Part shown: piece by piece, positions 26,401 to 38,487 of the stretch
Layout: each line of letters begins with the position of its first letter
How positions within the stretch are numbered: position 1 is the first letter of the stretch
NCBI GenBank assembly: GCA_009192285.1
Contig: WBVU01000016.1
Span: 1 to 64,000 of the forward strand
Origin: Morchella semilibera
Taxonomy: Eukaryota > Ascomycota > Pezizomycetes > Pezizales > Morchellaceae
Direction of reading: 5' to 3'
Length of the DNA: 64,000 bases
Made by a program: the position numbers and the translations under genes
The notes under the pieces: generated by a model
What the model was told of the DNA's origin: nothing
Seen by the model: the letters and a program-made list of their open reading frames with translations, nothing else
Database searches by the model: none

Positions 26401-29400
26401 GGCGGTGGCATGGGAGGCGGAGAGAACGGATTTCTTGCGCGAGACTGTGAAGCGGTGGAATAATGACTCCCGGTCGGTGAGGATACTGGAATTGTAACAA
26501 TATCCTGCAACATCATGAACGGTCCATTATTTGTACCTTCCAGGCACCCTATGAGCCAGTCATATATCGAGGGTGCCTTGAAAGGTTGTGGAGGAACCTC
26601 AATGCTCGATATTTTCGCTGGTCAATGTCAGAAAGGGCGTATAAGATCAAAGGGCCTCTCAACCTACTCTCATCGAACTTCCATGACGACATTTCCACAT
26701 CCTCGAGCATGTATTCCTCGATCCACTCCGACCAACCCAGCCAAGCCGCGAGCTGTCTTAATACAGGGCACAGTCTGCGCCCTGAACCTTCCATTGTTAC
26801 ATCTAGTTTCCATTCCTCTCTCACTAAATGTAAAGCCACCAGTAACATCGCCAGCCCAGTTTTTCTAAGAGGCTCTAAGCCTCCATCTCCACCATAGTAT
26901 TCGTCTTTTACCGCTTGTCCCATAGGGGTCTTTGTGAAATCTCTAGCTAGTGAGATGCACTCAGTGAGAAAGGTATTCATTTTCCTCGTCTCGGGGGCAG
27001 AATGTAATCTGGATTTTGGCGTAATGTGAGCGCCACTCTCCGCCTGCGCAAGAATACGGTTATCTTCTTCCTCGACCATCCATGACCAAGCTGGGGACTT
27101 CAAATACTCCGGGCCACTTCCCCACTCTCCCTCACTAGACACCAAATCCTCCCATTCCTTTGAAGCTACGAGACTTGCACTTCTTACGAACCCAGCACTT
27201 TTTCTTCTCCCCGCTGATTTTGGTTCGGGCAGTGAAGGTATTGCAAGTAAAAAGAGGGTGGTTACAAAGGCTTTCCATTCATCCACTTCGGGCACCTTTT
27301 GCTGGCTGGATTGACCACGAGCAGATACAACAGGTTCGGGGCTATTATTAATACCAAGCCACTTCCCAACTTCAATCCACGAAGCCCACATCCCCTCCCC
27401 GACGGATGAGCCTGCGGAAGCCCCAAGGATTACCCTGCATGTCTCCAAGCATGTTTTTATTGCGGTCTCTCTTGGCGCCATCGTGATGCTAATTCGATGG
27501 CCTACTCCATCCCCATCTACGACTGTAACTCTACCACCTATCTCAGAGTGACGCAGTTCTTCATACCTATCCGGACTGGTCGACAAATTTCTCACAAAAC
27601 CCTTTTTTCGACTTCCTCTCCTGCTTCCATCCTCGCCCACAACATTTGTATTCCATCTTGATAGAGTCGGTGGTAGAACTACCCGAATATTAGGGCCCCA
27701 GGGCGAAAATAATTGCAGCTCCCCTTCATCAGTGAGAATGAGTATTCTAGAGACGCCATGGTCCTCCATCTTGATTGCGTCAAGGACTCCTTTCTTTCTC
27801 TCCATATTTGAAAATACAGGGGTATACCCCATACTCACAGATCCGTATCTAGTACTAGATCTACGGCTGTAACCCCGGGGTATTGAAGGATGGATCTGCA
27901 ATAAGAAGGTTACCAAAAGTAGTTCGCTTTCCTCAGCATTCATAACGCATAAAACGACTTTCCTCCCGCCATTCTCCTTCCCTACAGCTGTCGCGGCAGT
28001 AGCAGAGCTTGGTGCATGCAGTGTAAAGACTTTTGGTAATTGTCCCGCTTTACCATTTAGTCCGCCCAAAGATGATTTGAACGGGTAACTCTCAATTTTA
28101 CTCATGAGCACTTCGTTTCTCAATCCTTCGCCATCGTATATGCCGAGACCACCCATCCCGATACCTAGAGCGCCCATATTAAGTTCATTCAAGAGTTCAT
28201 CAACTGGTTGTTCACTATCAAGATTCACCGAGTTATATGGCACCGCAGGAATTTGGGAACCGAAAGAAGCGTTAATGGACCCCGAAACATCAGAAAATCG
28301 ACTGGGTCTATCATGATTTGCGGATAGGTCTGCTCTTGCGACCAGAGAAGATACACGTCGACTGCCCCTCCTCCCACCCGAGTCAAAATCGTCATTAAGA
28401 TCAGGAAGAGAGGCTAGATCCGATGGTCCAATAGATTCCCGGTTATTACCAACAATTGTCGATGTAGATGCAATGGAGCCAGGGCCACCACCCGAAACAG
28501 GGGTCGTACCACCTGTCCCGGGCCCAAATGACGAACGCCTCCTGGATGCTGTACCAGAGGCACTTGGGGTACGTCGCTGTGCGTTTGTTGGCGGTTCCTG
28601 GGGAATATAACGAACATTCCAGATAGTGATGTGTGTCCTTTCCCAATTTCGTGTAACGGCAAAGATAACTTCTGGGTTTACCGAGTTACTGAGTCTAGAA
28701 CCAGGTGTATCTTCCGTAGCAGAGGCGTCAAGCTCGGATGTTGGTGAGATAAATATTAAATCTTCAGTTGAAGGTGTATTGGAGGATGTTACAATCAAAC
28801 CGACCTCCAAAAGAGGATCAGTGAGAGAGAAGAGGGTGGGTGAGTCTTTGATTGTATTGACAGGTGGCCGAGAACTGAGGCTGTTTCCGGGAGAGAATGG
28901 GCCTGGAGAAGGCACCGAGAGAACCTGTGACTTCCGTTGTAGGATCAATCCATGAGGAGCCGGCATTGCGCGCTCGACCTCGAACGGTAGGTGGATAACA
29001 TGACTTGTTCCCGATAGGAAGTAGACGAATGCCTGGCTTTTTAGAAACACGACCAATGCCCTGACCTTCCCCGGTATAAAATCCTCATCCTCGATATCCC
29101 CTGTGGTAGAAGAGATTCCTCCACCCCCTCCGACAGTGCCATGAGCTTTAGGAAAGCTTCCCAATTGTGCAGCATACGTCCTGCTTTTTGAATTCCAGGT
29201 GCTGACCCTCTTCTTCGAGCTGCCCCCACCAGGTGTATCAGGATTTTTCCTCTTATTTCCCTCGGGGCCGTTGATGTATTTCCCCTCGCCATCGTCATCT
29301 GGAGATGAGCTGCCGTGAGCATGATGAATCGCATCCTGGGGGTCATCGGAGGAGAACCAAGTGAGCACGGCTTGCTGCACCGGCTCCTTCTCGACATCAT

Positions 29401-29593
29401 AGCGAAACACACGCCGGATTACACCACCTTGGGACCATATTACTGCAGATCCAGTTACCAGAAGCTCTTCGTGTGGTAGACCTGTGGAGAATCTGTAGGA
29501 GTTTGGGGGTGGTGGATCAGGTAGCAATGATTCGGTTATACAGTATGGAAGAGCTGCAGGAGTGTGCAGACCAAGAGACGATATCCGGGACAT
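23479..29593 (-). CDS. apc1: Anaphase-promoting complex subunit 1
   Basis: Four exons, 29593-26668, 26617-26079, 26021-24548 and 24497-23479, give 1985 residues. Junctions were fixed by frame and sense: the 50-base first intron restores SSIEVPPQPFKAPSIYDWLI, and the third restores RNHDQKLTRATSRNCQDLIA. The N-terminal 800 residues have the Apc1 beta-propeller character (LPHEELLVTGSAVIWSQGG at the start). Exon 3 carries the PC-type helical repeats, for example HAGFLLGLGMNGHL, VSIGLLLGLSASYLGT, AGIMGIGLLYAN and AAGFALGFINLGSG. The C-terminus contains NCQDLIALAASTVMAGTGD and RPCAIPITITLRTGEEL, as in fungal BimE/Cut4. Apc1 is the largest scaffold of the APC/C ubiquitin ligase, which drives mitotic exit. 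The length fits the family. Confidence 0.9.
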
Positions 29594-30377
29594 CGGATTG
29601 AACGCTATCTGGGAGTTGTGATATCTGTTCTGGGTGTTGGGACATTAGGCGGGGGACGTCCTGGTGAAACACTCACAGGCCCAAGTTTGTGAAACTGCGG
29701 CTCCGCGTGCCTTGGCAAACTGTGTAGCCCGCCTCGACAGAGGAGTCGACTCTCATAGCAGCTGCTAGCACATACAGGTATATGTATCTACATGAGTCTT
29801 CTAAACACACGTATTACACTTAAGCTTGTGGAGCTATGATGTGATATTTTACAACAAGTATGTAAATGTAGCTATAGGTGAATCACAGAACATCACTCGA
29901 ATGGCCTGCACGCGCGCGGGTACGGGTATCAGGGTGCACACCTTAAGAAAGAAGGGCACGAAATAAGCTTTCCCACCAATTCGGCCACTCAATACATGTA
30001 CTACATGTATTATGAACAGAAATCCCTTGCTTTGTGAGCTAAATGTACATGTAGTCAGTACACATAGAATATCTAGTGTATATAGTGTTCTTTACGGCCC
30101 TGTAAACCGGACGGAGAGTATCCTTTAAACTACTTAACTTGTAAAGGAGATTGTGAACCAGAAATGCAGTTGGTTATTCAAGTTGTTTTTTTGAATAGGT
30201 GTTGGCACCTATGAGGTAACGTCGCATCCTCATCGCCAAACCGACCAAACGCGCCAAGCCGTGTGGATGATCATTGCTCCTGTTATCCATCGCGTCAACC
30301 CCGAATAACTTCATCATCATACCTCCCCGACAAGCCCTCATAGATACCAAAGACCACCGCATCAGCCATCAATCATC
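29594..30377. other. Divergent promoter region between APC1 and the Nup37-like gene
   Basis: These 784 bp separate two divergent starts. TACATGTA occurs at 29993, 30002 and 30046. No open frame of interest. Confidence 0.5.
29993..30009. promoter_or_regulatory. TACATGTA doublet (TACATGTACTACATGTA)
   Basis: Identical to the doublet at 21168, lying about 400 bp upstream of APC1 and 370 bp upstream of the Nup37-like gene. A third single site follows at 30046. Confidence 0.45.
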
Positions 30378-32414
30378 ATGGCCCCGAAAACCGCTCGCCT
30401 CATATCAAAAGATACCTCCTTCTCAGCTTTCTCACAGCTCACTTACAATCTTCCGCATTCCCACATCTACACCTCGCAGTTTTATCCTCGCTCTTTACAA
30501 TCCCGCCCAACGACAATCTCAGAGGTCCTAATATGCGGTCATGAGTCTGGAATCACAGTCCTATGGCGCACTAAGGGAAGCCCGAAGAAGTCCAAGGACG
30601 CGTCTTCGGGAAAACAGAAAGCTGTAGCGCGTGACGATGACGGTGATAACATGATTACTCTTGAAAGGCCATCGTCAAAGAAGAACGCGACGAACGGCGC
30701 CGAGTCAGAAGAGCAGCTAGAGCCAGTGGATGAGGACCAGTTCACCTGTTCATACACAATCCACCTTGGGACAGCGGTTCACCATATATCATTTCCACCG
30801 GCCTCTATCCTACCTTCGGATTTGGAAATGTCGCGGAGTGTGGACGATGAAGATGAGGACCCGATGAACAGACTCCATAACAACCTCCTTCAGAAAAATT
30901 TCTTGATAGCGGCTACATGCGCTGATCGCTCTATCCGCCTGGTAACTCTCCCACGAGCTCCCCCATCATCAAACCAGTCTACAAAAAAGCGGGAGCATGT
31001 CATAGTCCTTGGCACCGGGGTCTATGGCCACAAAGAAATACCAAGTGCAGTAGCTGTTACCATTGTTCCATCTGCAAATACCTCCTTTCCCCTCGAAAAC
31101 TCAGAAAGGCGAACCCCTAGTGGATCTCCTGGTTCCTATAGCCCGCCCCGGTTCGTTAACTCCGATGGCTGGGAAATTTTGATCGCCTCATCTTCTGCAG
31201 ATACAAATGGCCTAATCCTATTATGGCGCATATCGCTTCATCCACCGGCGCGCAAATCTCCACTCCCAGTGACTTTTAAAACGCCCCTCAGGCCTATCAC
31301 CGTGTTCCTTCATGCCCCCGCGACCTCCCTCTCATTCAACACCTCCCCAACATCAAAGTCACGCCGCCAGCACCTTCTGGTGGCAGATCGTAAAGGCGCA
31401 GTAAGAATTCTCGACACCCACACGAAATACTGGATCAGCAGCTTCTATACCTCCTTCTCGCGCACTTCTGATCGCCGAAAAAAGGTCCTTGGTGCCGAGT
31501 GGCTTACTGGGGGTCGTGGGATTATCGTCTTGTGCGAAGACGGAGAGTGGGGCGTCTGGGATCTTGAGGGTGTCCTCTCAAAACTAGATGAAGCATCCAT
31601 GACCGGCTTCTTCATTGGGGGTGTGGTGGGTGAAACTTGGTATAACAATCGTAAATCTCATCCCTCCAACCATTACGACGAAGCCATCAGCGAAATTAGC
31701 GGGCGAAGTCCATCCAATCGAGCACCGAGCGTTATCTCCGGTGGAACTGGTACCACTATTCGCCGGCGCCGTGGGAGCAGCGCAAGAGATATGACTGGTG
31801 GCAGAGGATTCCTCTCTGTCACCGCGATTCCAGGGAGTAGCTTCTTTTCCAGTACTGCTGTGTTAGATAAGGGGAAGACAACAACTATGGGTGGTCTTCA
31901 GATCAATGATGAGACTATCACATTTGTGTTTGGAAGCGTAGTTATGGTGATTCCGTCCCTGAAGAAATTCTGGAAAGTCGAGGAGGCCAAAATGCAGAGA
32001 CGTTCCTATAAATCTGGCAACCTCGGGTCGGGACTATGGAATGGGGAAGATGGTAAAGCCGAGAAGGAATTTATTGTGCTAGAGGGGTGGAATTGTGGCG
32101 GTGCTACTGTGACCGGTGTCGATGTCATTCCGCCTGGCCGCAAGCAAGGTGGCGAATGGAACGGCGATAGCGTGAGCACCCCCGATGGGAACGTGGCAAG
32201 GATATTACTGGGGACAGGTTGCAGGATCGTTGTCATGGACGTCAAGGAGCCGAGTGTTGTGGCGGCTATCAAAGATGCAAAGACTCTAGCAGCAGCTGTC
32301 GCTAGTACAGCAGGCGCAGCATCGAACAGGCGTGCTATTTTGCCAAAGACAAGCGCAGTACCAGGAAGCAGCTCAAAGGGGAAAAGAAAGGTGGGATTTA
32401 TGGGGGACTTATAG
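30378..32414 (+). CDS. nup37: Nup37-like WD40 nucleoporin
   Basis: One uninterrupted frame of 678 codons from an ATG in the context ATCATCATGGCC. The protein looks like a WD40 propeller: repeats of hydrophobic strands ending in xxLW/xxIR-type turns (ICGHESGITVLWRTK, LIAATCADRSIRLVTLP, GREWxGVWDL-like EDGEWGVWDLEG). LIAATCADRSIRLVTLP followed by a GHKEIPSAVAVT segment resembles fungal Nup37, a member of the Y-shaped (Nup107-160) complex of the nuclear pore. Two disordered insertions are visible (about residues 65-115 and 430-480). The tail is Lys-rich (KGKRKVGFMGDL). Another WD40 protein cannot be excluded without a search. Confidence 0.6.
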   Translation: MAPKTARLISKDTSFSAFSQLTYNLPHSHIYTSQFYPRSLQSRPTTISEVLICGHESGITVLWRTKGSPKKSKDASSGKQKAVARDDDGDNMITLERPSSKKNATNGAESEEQLEPVDEDQFTCSYTIHLGTAVHHISFPPASILPSDLEMSRSVDDEDEDPMNRLHNNLLQKNFLIAATCADRSIRLVTLPRAPPSSNQSTKKREHVIVLGTGVYGHKEIPSAVAVTIVPSANTSFPLENSERRTPSGSPGSYSPPRFVNSDGWEILIASSSADTNGLILLWRISLHPPARKSPLPVTFKTPLRPITVFLHAPATSLSFNTSPTSKSRRQHLLVADRKGAVRILDTHTKYWISSFYTSFSRTSDRRKKVLGAEWLTGGRGIIVLCEDGEWGVWDLEGVLSKLDEASMTGFFIGGVVGETWYNNRKSHPSNHYDEAISEISGRSPSNRAPSVISGGTGTTIRRRRGSSARDMTGGRGFLSVTAIPGSSFFSSTAVLDKGKTTTMGGLQINDETITFVFGSVVMVIPSLKKFWKVEEAKMQRRSYKSGNLGSGLWNGEDGKAEKEFIVLEGWNCGGATVTGVDVIPPGRKQGGEWNGDSVSTPDGNVARILLGTGCRIVVMDVKEPSVVAAIKDAKTLAAAVASTAGAASNRRAILPKTSAVPGSSSKGKRKVGFMGDL

Positions 32415-32569
32415 ACTCATGTATTTCTATTTTTCATCTTTTATTGATGTTTTTCTTTTTTTTTTGTGTGTGTGTGTGTTTGTGTTCCCCCCAGATTGTC
32501 AACTTTAAGATACTCAGGCGTGAAAAAGTAAATAGGTCGTGCTTTGTTTCCACTCTTCTCTTTCCTCTT

Positions 32570-32570
<1 letters not shown>

Positions 32571-32627
<57 letters not shown>
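32571..32627. repeat. 57-base homopolymer T tract
   Basis: The tract is uninterrupted T from 32571 to 32627, starting 157 bases after the Nup37-like stop codon. It could be a slippage-grown T tract or, on the minus strand, the poly-A tail of an old retroposed copy; no body of such a copy is recognisable next to it. Confidence 0.8.
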
Positions 32628-33282
32628 CCAGTTTCGAAGATGGAGTTGTGATTCGTTTTGTCCTTTCTTGCTCTGTTTTGTTTTTAGCTGGTTTGTATGT
32701 TTTGTATGTCTGTATTAATCTGGATTGGAGCGGTAATATTACTGGTGGCTCGCGTGCGGTGTATATGATTTCTTTTCTTTTTTTTTGGGGGGGGGAGGTG
32801 GGGGGGAGGGGAGGGGGGAGGGGAGTGGGGGGAGGCAAAACATCTCCAGGGTGGTATCTACGGGATGCGTACATCTGAACGACAAAGTAGGTAGAGGAGA
32901 GCCAACGAGAGGCACACACGCGCGCAGTACATGTATGTAAGTATGTATACATATGTATCAAAGAACAGGATAGGAAGTACATACAAGCTGCAGGGCTGGC
33001 CACGAACAACTCGGTGGGCGGTCAACGAGTTAATGGTGCACCGCTGGTTCAGGATGGGTGTAATCGCCCCAGGTAGATACGCATGTAAGTATATGTAGAG
33101 ATAGGGTATTCCATATGGGTCTGTCTGTTGGGCTCGCTGTGGTGGTAGGGAAGTAGACCACTCGATCGAGGCGGTGGTACGTTGGTCAGATTGCCATGTA
33201 GTGAGAGAGGCCAGTCCAGCCTCATATATACAACGAATGGCCTTGAAGTACACATATTTTCTTGGCGGTTTCGTAGGTTGTT

Positions 33283-33357
33283 TCATGGGATATCACTCGC
33301 CATGTCTTGGGGGACATGCGGTTCACTTATTGCATATAATCGCCGGTTGAGCTACCA
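33283..33357 (-). repeat. Short dispersed repeat with A-box-like head (SINE-like)
   Basis: Read on the minus strand, it begins with TGGTAGCTCAACCGG, which resembles a tRNA A box. About 40 bases later it continues with CCAAGACATGGCGAGTGATA and then TCCCATGA. The second part recurs at 43313-43338, 45015-45033 and 46872-46900. No clear B box was found. Confidence 0.4.
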
Positions 33358-33473
33358 GAGGAGGTTCGGAGAATTGATACATGTACATAAATACATTATA
33401 CGTCTAATATTAACTTCTAATTCTACAAAGATAAGTATCTACAAACAACTTTTATTCCCCCTCCCACATATTC

Positions 33474-36438
33474 CTACAAGTCCCCCTCACGGCGAGACAA
33501 ATAACCACCACCATCCTCCTTTTCAATGACCTTCCCCGTCCACCCTCTAACACAGTACCTCTCCACCTCATCCTCCCCCGGCCACTCCACACCAGCCCAC
33601 CCGTCCGCCAACCCCCTCACCAACACCTCATCCTTCACAAACACCGCACACGCCACCACGACCCTCCTCCCCGCCACTGTCGCCACGTCCAGTCCAGCGC
33701 CCTTCATCCACTCCACCAGCACCGCGATTGCGTCCTCCCTCCCCGAGAACCCCAGCATCCGCACATAGGCATGCAGCGCCGCCATGTCCGGCCCCAGCAG
33801 GGGCACCTCGCCCGTCCTCCCAATGCCAAAGGCGCTCTGTGCGACGCGGACCATCACGTCCACCGGCCTCCCGCCATCCCACCGTACATCGATGCCAGTG
33901 GCGCGCTCGGCCGCCACGCACAGCACCCGCAGCGTTTCGCTGTCGGGCTGGGTGCGCAGCTGTGTCATGGAGGAGTAGAGGCGCCAGACCAGCTCGAGCC
34001 GCGCGACCTTGACGCCCGGCGGCATGTGCAGGCTGATGTTTGCGAGTGCGGTGAGGACTACGTTCCACGCGGGTGGGTATCGGGGGGACTGGCCGCGGAG
34101 CAGGCGCAGCGCAAAGTCGATTCGGGGGGGCGTGGGCGTGCGGAGGAGGAGCGAGAGGTAGGAGGTGAGGAGGTGCCAGTCGGCGTAGGCTTCGTATCGG
34201 GCGAAGGCGCGGGGGGCGTCGTGTTGGGCACCTAGAGAGATTGAGAGGCAGTGGTTAATATAGTCACGAGGTAAGGCACGAGGGCCGAGGAGGCGGCGGG
34301 AGGAGGAGGAGGGGGAGGAAAGTACTTTTGAGGAGGCGCCGGAATTGCTCTTGGCTCCAGAGGGTGATGAGGCGCTCGCCTTGCTCGAGACTGTCGGCCT
34401 CACGGACAAGCTGTGCAAGCAGGTATGTGGAGATGCGGACATTTTTACCGCAGACCCGGCGCATCATCGCGAGCAACTCGTCGACGGTTGGGGGCTTCAC
34501 GGGAATGTATATCCGCTCGCTCGGGGACGCGGGGGGGATTGCAACCTCCTTTGCGTCGCCGGGAAGGACCCGTTTCTTGCGCTGGGCCATTTCCCGGTTG
34601 ATGATGTCCCACTTTTCAACCGCCTGCAGGGTTTCCGGGGTGGGTGGCAAGGAGGGGTTATGGGTAGCTTTGATGGCCTCGAGGCGCTGTTGGTGAGAGT
34701 CAAGGAGGCGGTGGACCTTGCGCGCGGAGACAACCTTGTAGAACAGTTCCTCCCAGACGAGGGGGGCGGGGACGGGTATCCTGGAAGTGCACTCAAGGAA
34801 AGTGTTCCATGCTTCATCGAGCGTGCGGGTTGCACGGATACGCACGGCCCAGATGTTTTGCGGGACTACGCTTGGGCTTGAGCGGCCTGGATGGTAGAAG
34901 GTACGTGTTTGAATGGTCGGGGAGGAATCGGTGTCAGTGCCTGAGAGGACCAGGGCTTCCTTCTCCCAGCCCAGATGGTGGTAACCCGCTGCTGTCATTT
35001 GCTGGAGTACCTGTGCGGCGCGGGAGAGATGCGGGCTTGAGGAGTAGCCTGGTGAGAGGTGGTGGCCATCTTTGGGGACGGGCCAGGGCGGCCAGTTCGT
35101 TGAGAGCGACCTGACATGGAGGGCCTCGGTATGGGTCTTGGGGTGAGCGAGTTGTACAGTTATTAGTGCGCGGTAGCCTTCACGGGTGATTGGTATGTCG
35201 AGAGAGGCCATTTTCCGCAGGAGGGTGAACTGCGATTGCTGCAGCAGTAGCATGGACTGGAAGGGGCGGTCATTGGGCGCCAGGGAGGTGAGTGTGAGAA
35301 GGCGGTTATACGTATTTGTAAGCCTTGCCGTCCGTCTTGGGGGTCGATCGCTAGAATGGACCTTAGTAAGGAGGTCGGCGACGTGTGGGATTGCGGCGGG
35401 CCAGGAACTACGGGCATGCCGCAGGAGACGTATTAATATGAGCAGCGGGGTCTTGGAATCCCCCGACTGCAAAGACTTTAGCGAGAAGAGCGACCTTTCG
35501 ATATGGGGGAGGAGCTGCCGGATTACTCTTGCGTTGATGTGGGCATGAGGACGGCGTAGGTTGTGGAGGATGATGAAAGGTGGGATCTCGTAGGACCGAG
35601 TGATAGGCTGTGCCTGTAGATCCGGGAGATCATCCGAGTCCAGTGGGTAAAGGCGATCGCCTTGAAATATCTCTCTGATAGAGTCCTTCAGACTCTCATC
35701 TAGGATATTATCCTCGCCGTGTGAGTCTATAGCCATATTGGCGCCCAGCCTCGCCCACACATCGATCCTCATGGCGGCCTCATGCTCATCCTTGGCCATC
35801 AGGATCCACGCCCAGACCACCACATCCTCAGGCCCATATCCCCGCTCCGCCAGATAGTCCACAGCCTTTTGCCCAAAGACCCTATCCACGGCATCCAGGT
35901 CCTCCAGGTCTCCCCCCAACTTGACGAGGAAGTGGTACATGTAATCGTAGGTGATGCTCTTCAACGAGACACCACCCATCCACTTCCTCGTCCATATCGG
36001 CCCCTTCCTCAGCCGCCATATCACCTTCTGCTTCTTCACCTTCTCCCGCCGCTTCCCCCGCACAAGCGGGTCCGAGAATGTCAGGTCCGCCTTCCCGGGG
36101 TGAAACCGCCTGCGCACGTCGAGGGCGCGGTCCAGCAGGTGCAGCAGTGCCAGCAGGGTCTTGGGCCGCCGAAAACAGGCTTCGGGCCCTCCTTTGCCCA
36201 TATTCTTGTCACGCTTTCGCCGTCGTTCAATCCATCGGTGTCTCACGGGTGCTGCTGCTGTTGATGCCGCTCTAGAGACACTCTTAGTGCCAGCAGTGGT
36301 GGCATTGTGTGCACATTTGGATTGCTGCTCCTTTGTGCGGTGAGTGAAGGTGCAATTGAGGCGCAGGAGAAGCGTGGCGCTGGGGGGCCGGCGGTGAAGT
36401 GCTCGGCCCAGTGCTGAGCTGAAGATGGAGTGTGACAT
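33474..36438 (-). CDS. Mitochondrial PPR-like helical-repeat protein
   Basis: Two exons, 36438-34326 and 34231-33474, give 956 residues. The join (AAA A/GT GCC CAA) is supported by a GTACTT donor and CTCTCTAG acceptor. The N-terminus (about 70 residues) is rich in Arg, Ser and Ala with no acidic residues until late, like a mitochondrial targeting sequence. The rest is a chain of predicted amphipathic helices with PPR-like spacing (ITYDYMYHFLVKLGGD, GYGPEDVVVWAWILMAKDEH, ARLELVWRLYSSM, DMAALHAYVRMLGFSGRE). Fungal PPR proteins bind mitochondrial RNA and support processing or translation. I cannot assign it to a named one. TACATGTA at 35936 falls inside its coding sequence. Confidence 0.55.
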
Positions 36439-38487
36439 TCATTGAATGGCGGGCGGGGGAGGGGCGGGGATGGTTGGTGGGGTGAAAAATGCGCGTGGGT
36501 GGGAGGCAGCCTGCAGGGGTGTGGTTATAGATTAGTCAGCAATTTAAGGTTGTGAATTGAGGTTTATCATATGTACATAGAACGTTGTGTTTAGGAGGGG
36601 CACATATCATCACACCTTGATCTCGTCCCATTGCGTTGGGGGAAGTTGGTTGGAGAAGTATCACAGCAGGCGCATTGTTCCCAAGGGTAAGGGTTTTGCC
36701 CACATGAGGTCTTCATACTGCTCATCAATTTATTCAATTGTTCCCGGACTACTCCCTTTCACCCTGACTCAAAGGCAAATGCCATGTAACCCGTCTATAA
36801 CGTTGACTCCCGGGGCCACAACCCACCACAAGAACCCCAATACGGACAACTACAATATCAAGCAATAGCAAGAGACCAAGTACATGTAGTTATAGCCAGC
36901 CTAGTCTCGAGCCTAATTACACTGCAGGCATACTTGTCAAATTTGCAGGATCGGAACGGCTGGTGGGCCCTGTGGATACTTGATGTGTTATCTCCAGCAC
37001 CACTATTAAGGCCTGATGGGAAGCAAGCCTTGCCTACAATGGAGCAGTTCGGCCAAATATTTAGCTCTTGGCGACCGGTTTTTGCCCGCCAAGATCTCAA
37101 AATTTGAGCAGATGTACCAAAACACTACAAGTTAGAAAGTCAACCAAAGTTACCTACAAGTAATGTACCCAATACGGAACTGTTGTATTTGTGTTTGCTG
37201 AATGATGCCAACAAGATGGTCGGTCTCGACATCGATCAGATAAGATTGCAAGATCTGATCAGATAAGATATTTATCCGATCAATCTGTTTTGTGTTACCC
37301 CCCGCAGATCCCCAAGGCTGGCTCGCGTTTCCCACACCTTTCACTGCTTCCAACCAATCCAATCCATCCAATCCACAACGTCTCTGGGTGTTTTCCCTAC
37401 CGACGTAGTGCAAAGGTCCAAGGTTCAACCAACCCAACCCAACCAATCGATCGACATCACCCCCCCCCAACCCAAGCCCAATCCCCCGGCCCTTGAAAGC
37501 CGAGCGTAGCAACCACGACGAACAACCCAACCCCGACCGAGCGAGGGAGAGAGAGAGAGAGAGAGCGGTGTGGAAAGGACGGACATAATATCAGAATTGC
37601 TCCCATGTCCTCTTTTAGCATACAAGGTGTGTTTCTCTTTTTTTTTCTTTTTTTTTCTCTCATTGGGTGTAGGTGTCTGGTCTGTCTGTCTGGTCTGGTC
37701 TAGTCTCTGGAGCCTTTGGGATCCAACCACTTTTTTTCTTTTCTTTTTCCTCCTCCGTTCCCTTACTTGCACGCCCAGCCTCTTTTCTTGGGGGGGAGTT
37801 TTTTTTTTATATCTGTCCCCACAATATACTCTGCTGGCTGCTGCTTGATGCTTTCTTTGCAAGTTGTGGAGGAGCTGTTACTCTGCATACTTGCATGTAG
37901 TGTTACTACTACATTCCATACCCTGTCGTCTGTCAAGTCAATCAATTAACCCATCGTTGCAATCTTATCTGATATATCTTGATTTTTAACCTCACACCCT
38001 GTCGAACAGATCTAAAAAAAAACACCAACCAGAAAAAACGACCAAACGAAACCAAACAAAAACAGACCCCTCGCCTCCCCCGCAAATGACATTCCGTTCC
38101 AATTCACAGAAGGACAGAAGGAGGGAGGGAACAGAGGATTCTTACAGACAGAAAAGGACCAGACAGACAGACAGACAGACAGCAGACAACCTCCCCCCTC
38201 CCCTCGTCCTCCTCCCTCCCTGCCCTGCCCTGCCCTGCCCTGGCTGGTTGCTGCTGCGGCCCTGCATCTACGAATCAATCTACTACTACTAGTCTACTAC
38301 AACTACCCTCAATCTAATCCGTGTTCGTCCAGACCCAACAACTACCACAACCACAACCACCACCACCACCACCACCACCACCACAACTACCGATTCTTCA
38401 ACTCCCACAATCACAATCACGACCACGAACACTGTCCCTGACACTACTGCCACTGCTAGTACTTTAGCTAGGACGGAAAACCCCTCC
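36439..38487. other. Divergent promoter region and long leader of the next gene
   Basis: Contents: TACATGTA at 36881; a short inverted element CTCTTGGCG...CGCCAAGA at about 37064-37092, of a type seen again at 62930-62965; GA run 37547-37565; AGAC repeat 38162-38182; CCCTG repeat 38218-38241; and an ACC repeat 38350-38386. The last 500 bases are probably the 5' UTR of the gene starting at 38488. No in-frame ATG precedes that start back to a stop near 38290. Confidence 0.5.

Larger units (their letters stand above)
32415..33473. other. Convergent intergenic region with simple-sequence tracts
   Basis: It holds a GT run (32465-32485), a 57-base T run, a G-rich tract (32786-32835), TACATGTA at 32928 and 33378, and a dispersed short repeat at 33283-33357. 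No gene. Confidence 0.5.

Noticed and set aside
32434-33009. Poly-Lys frame across the T tract
   Set aside because: An artefact of the homopolymer; composition only.
33628-34235. Several long frames on both strands opposite the PPR-like exon 2
   Set aside because: GC-rich shadow frames; the minus-strand frame alone continues the spliced protein.
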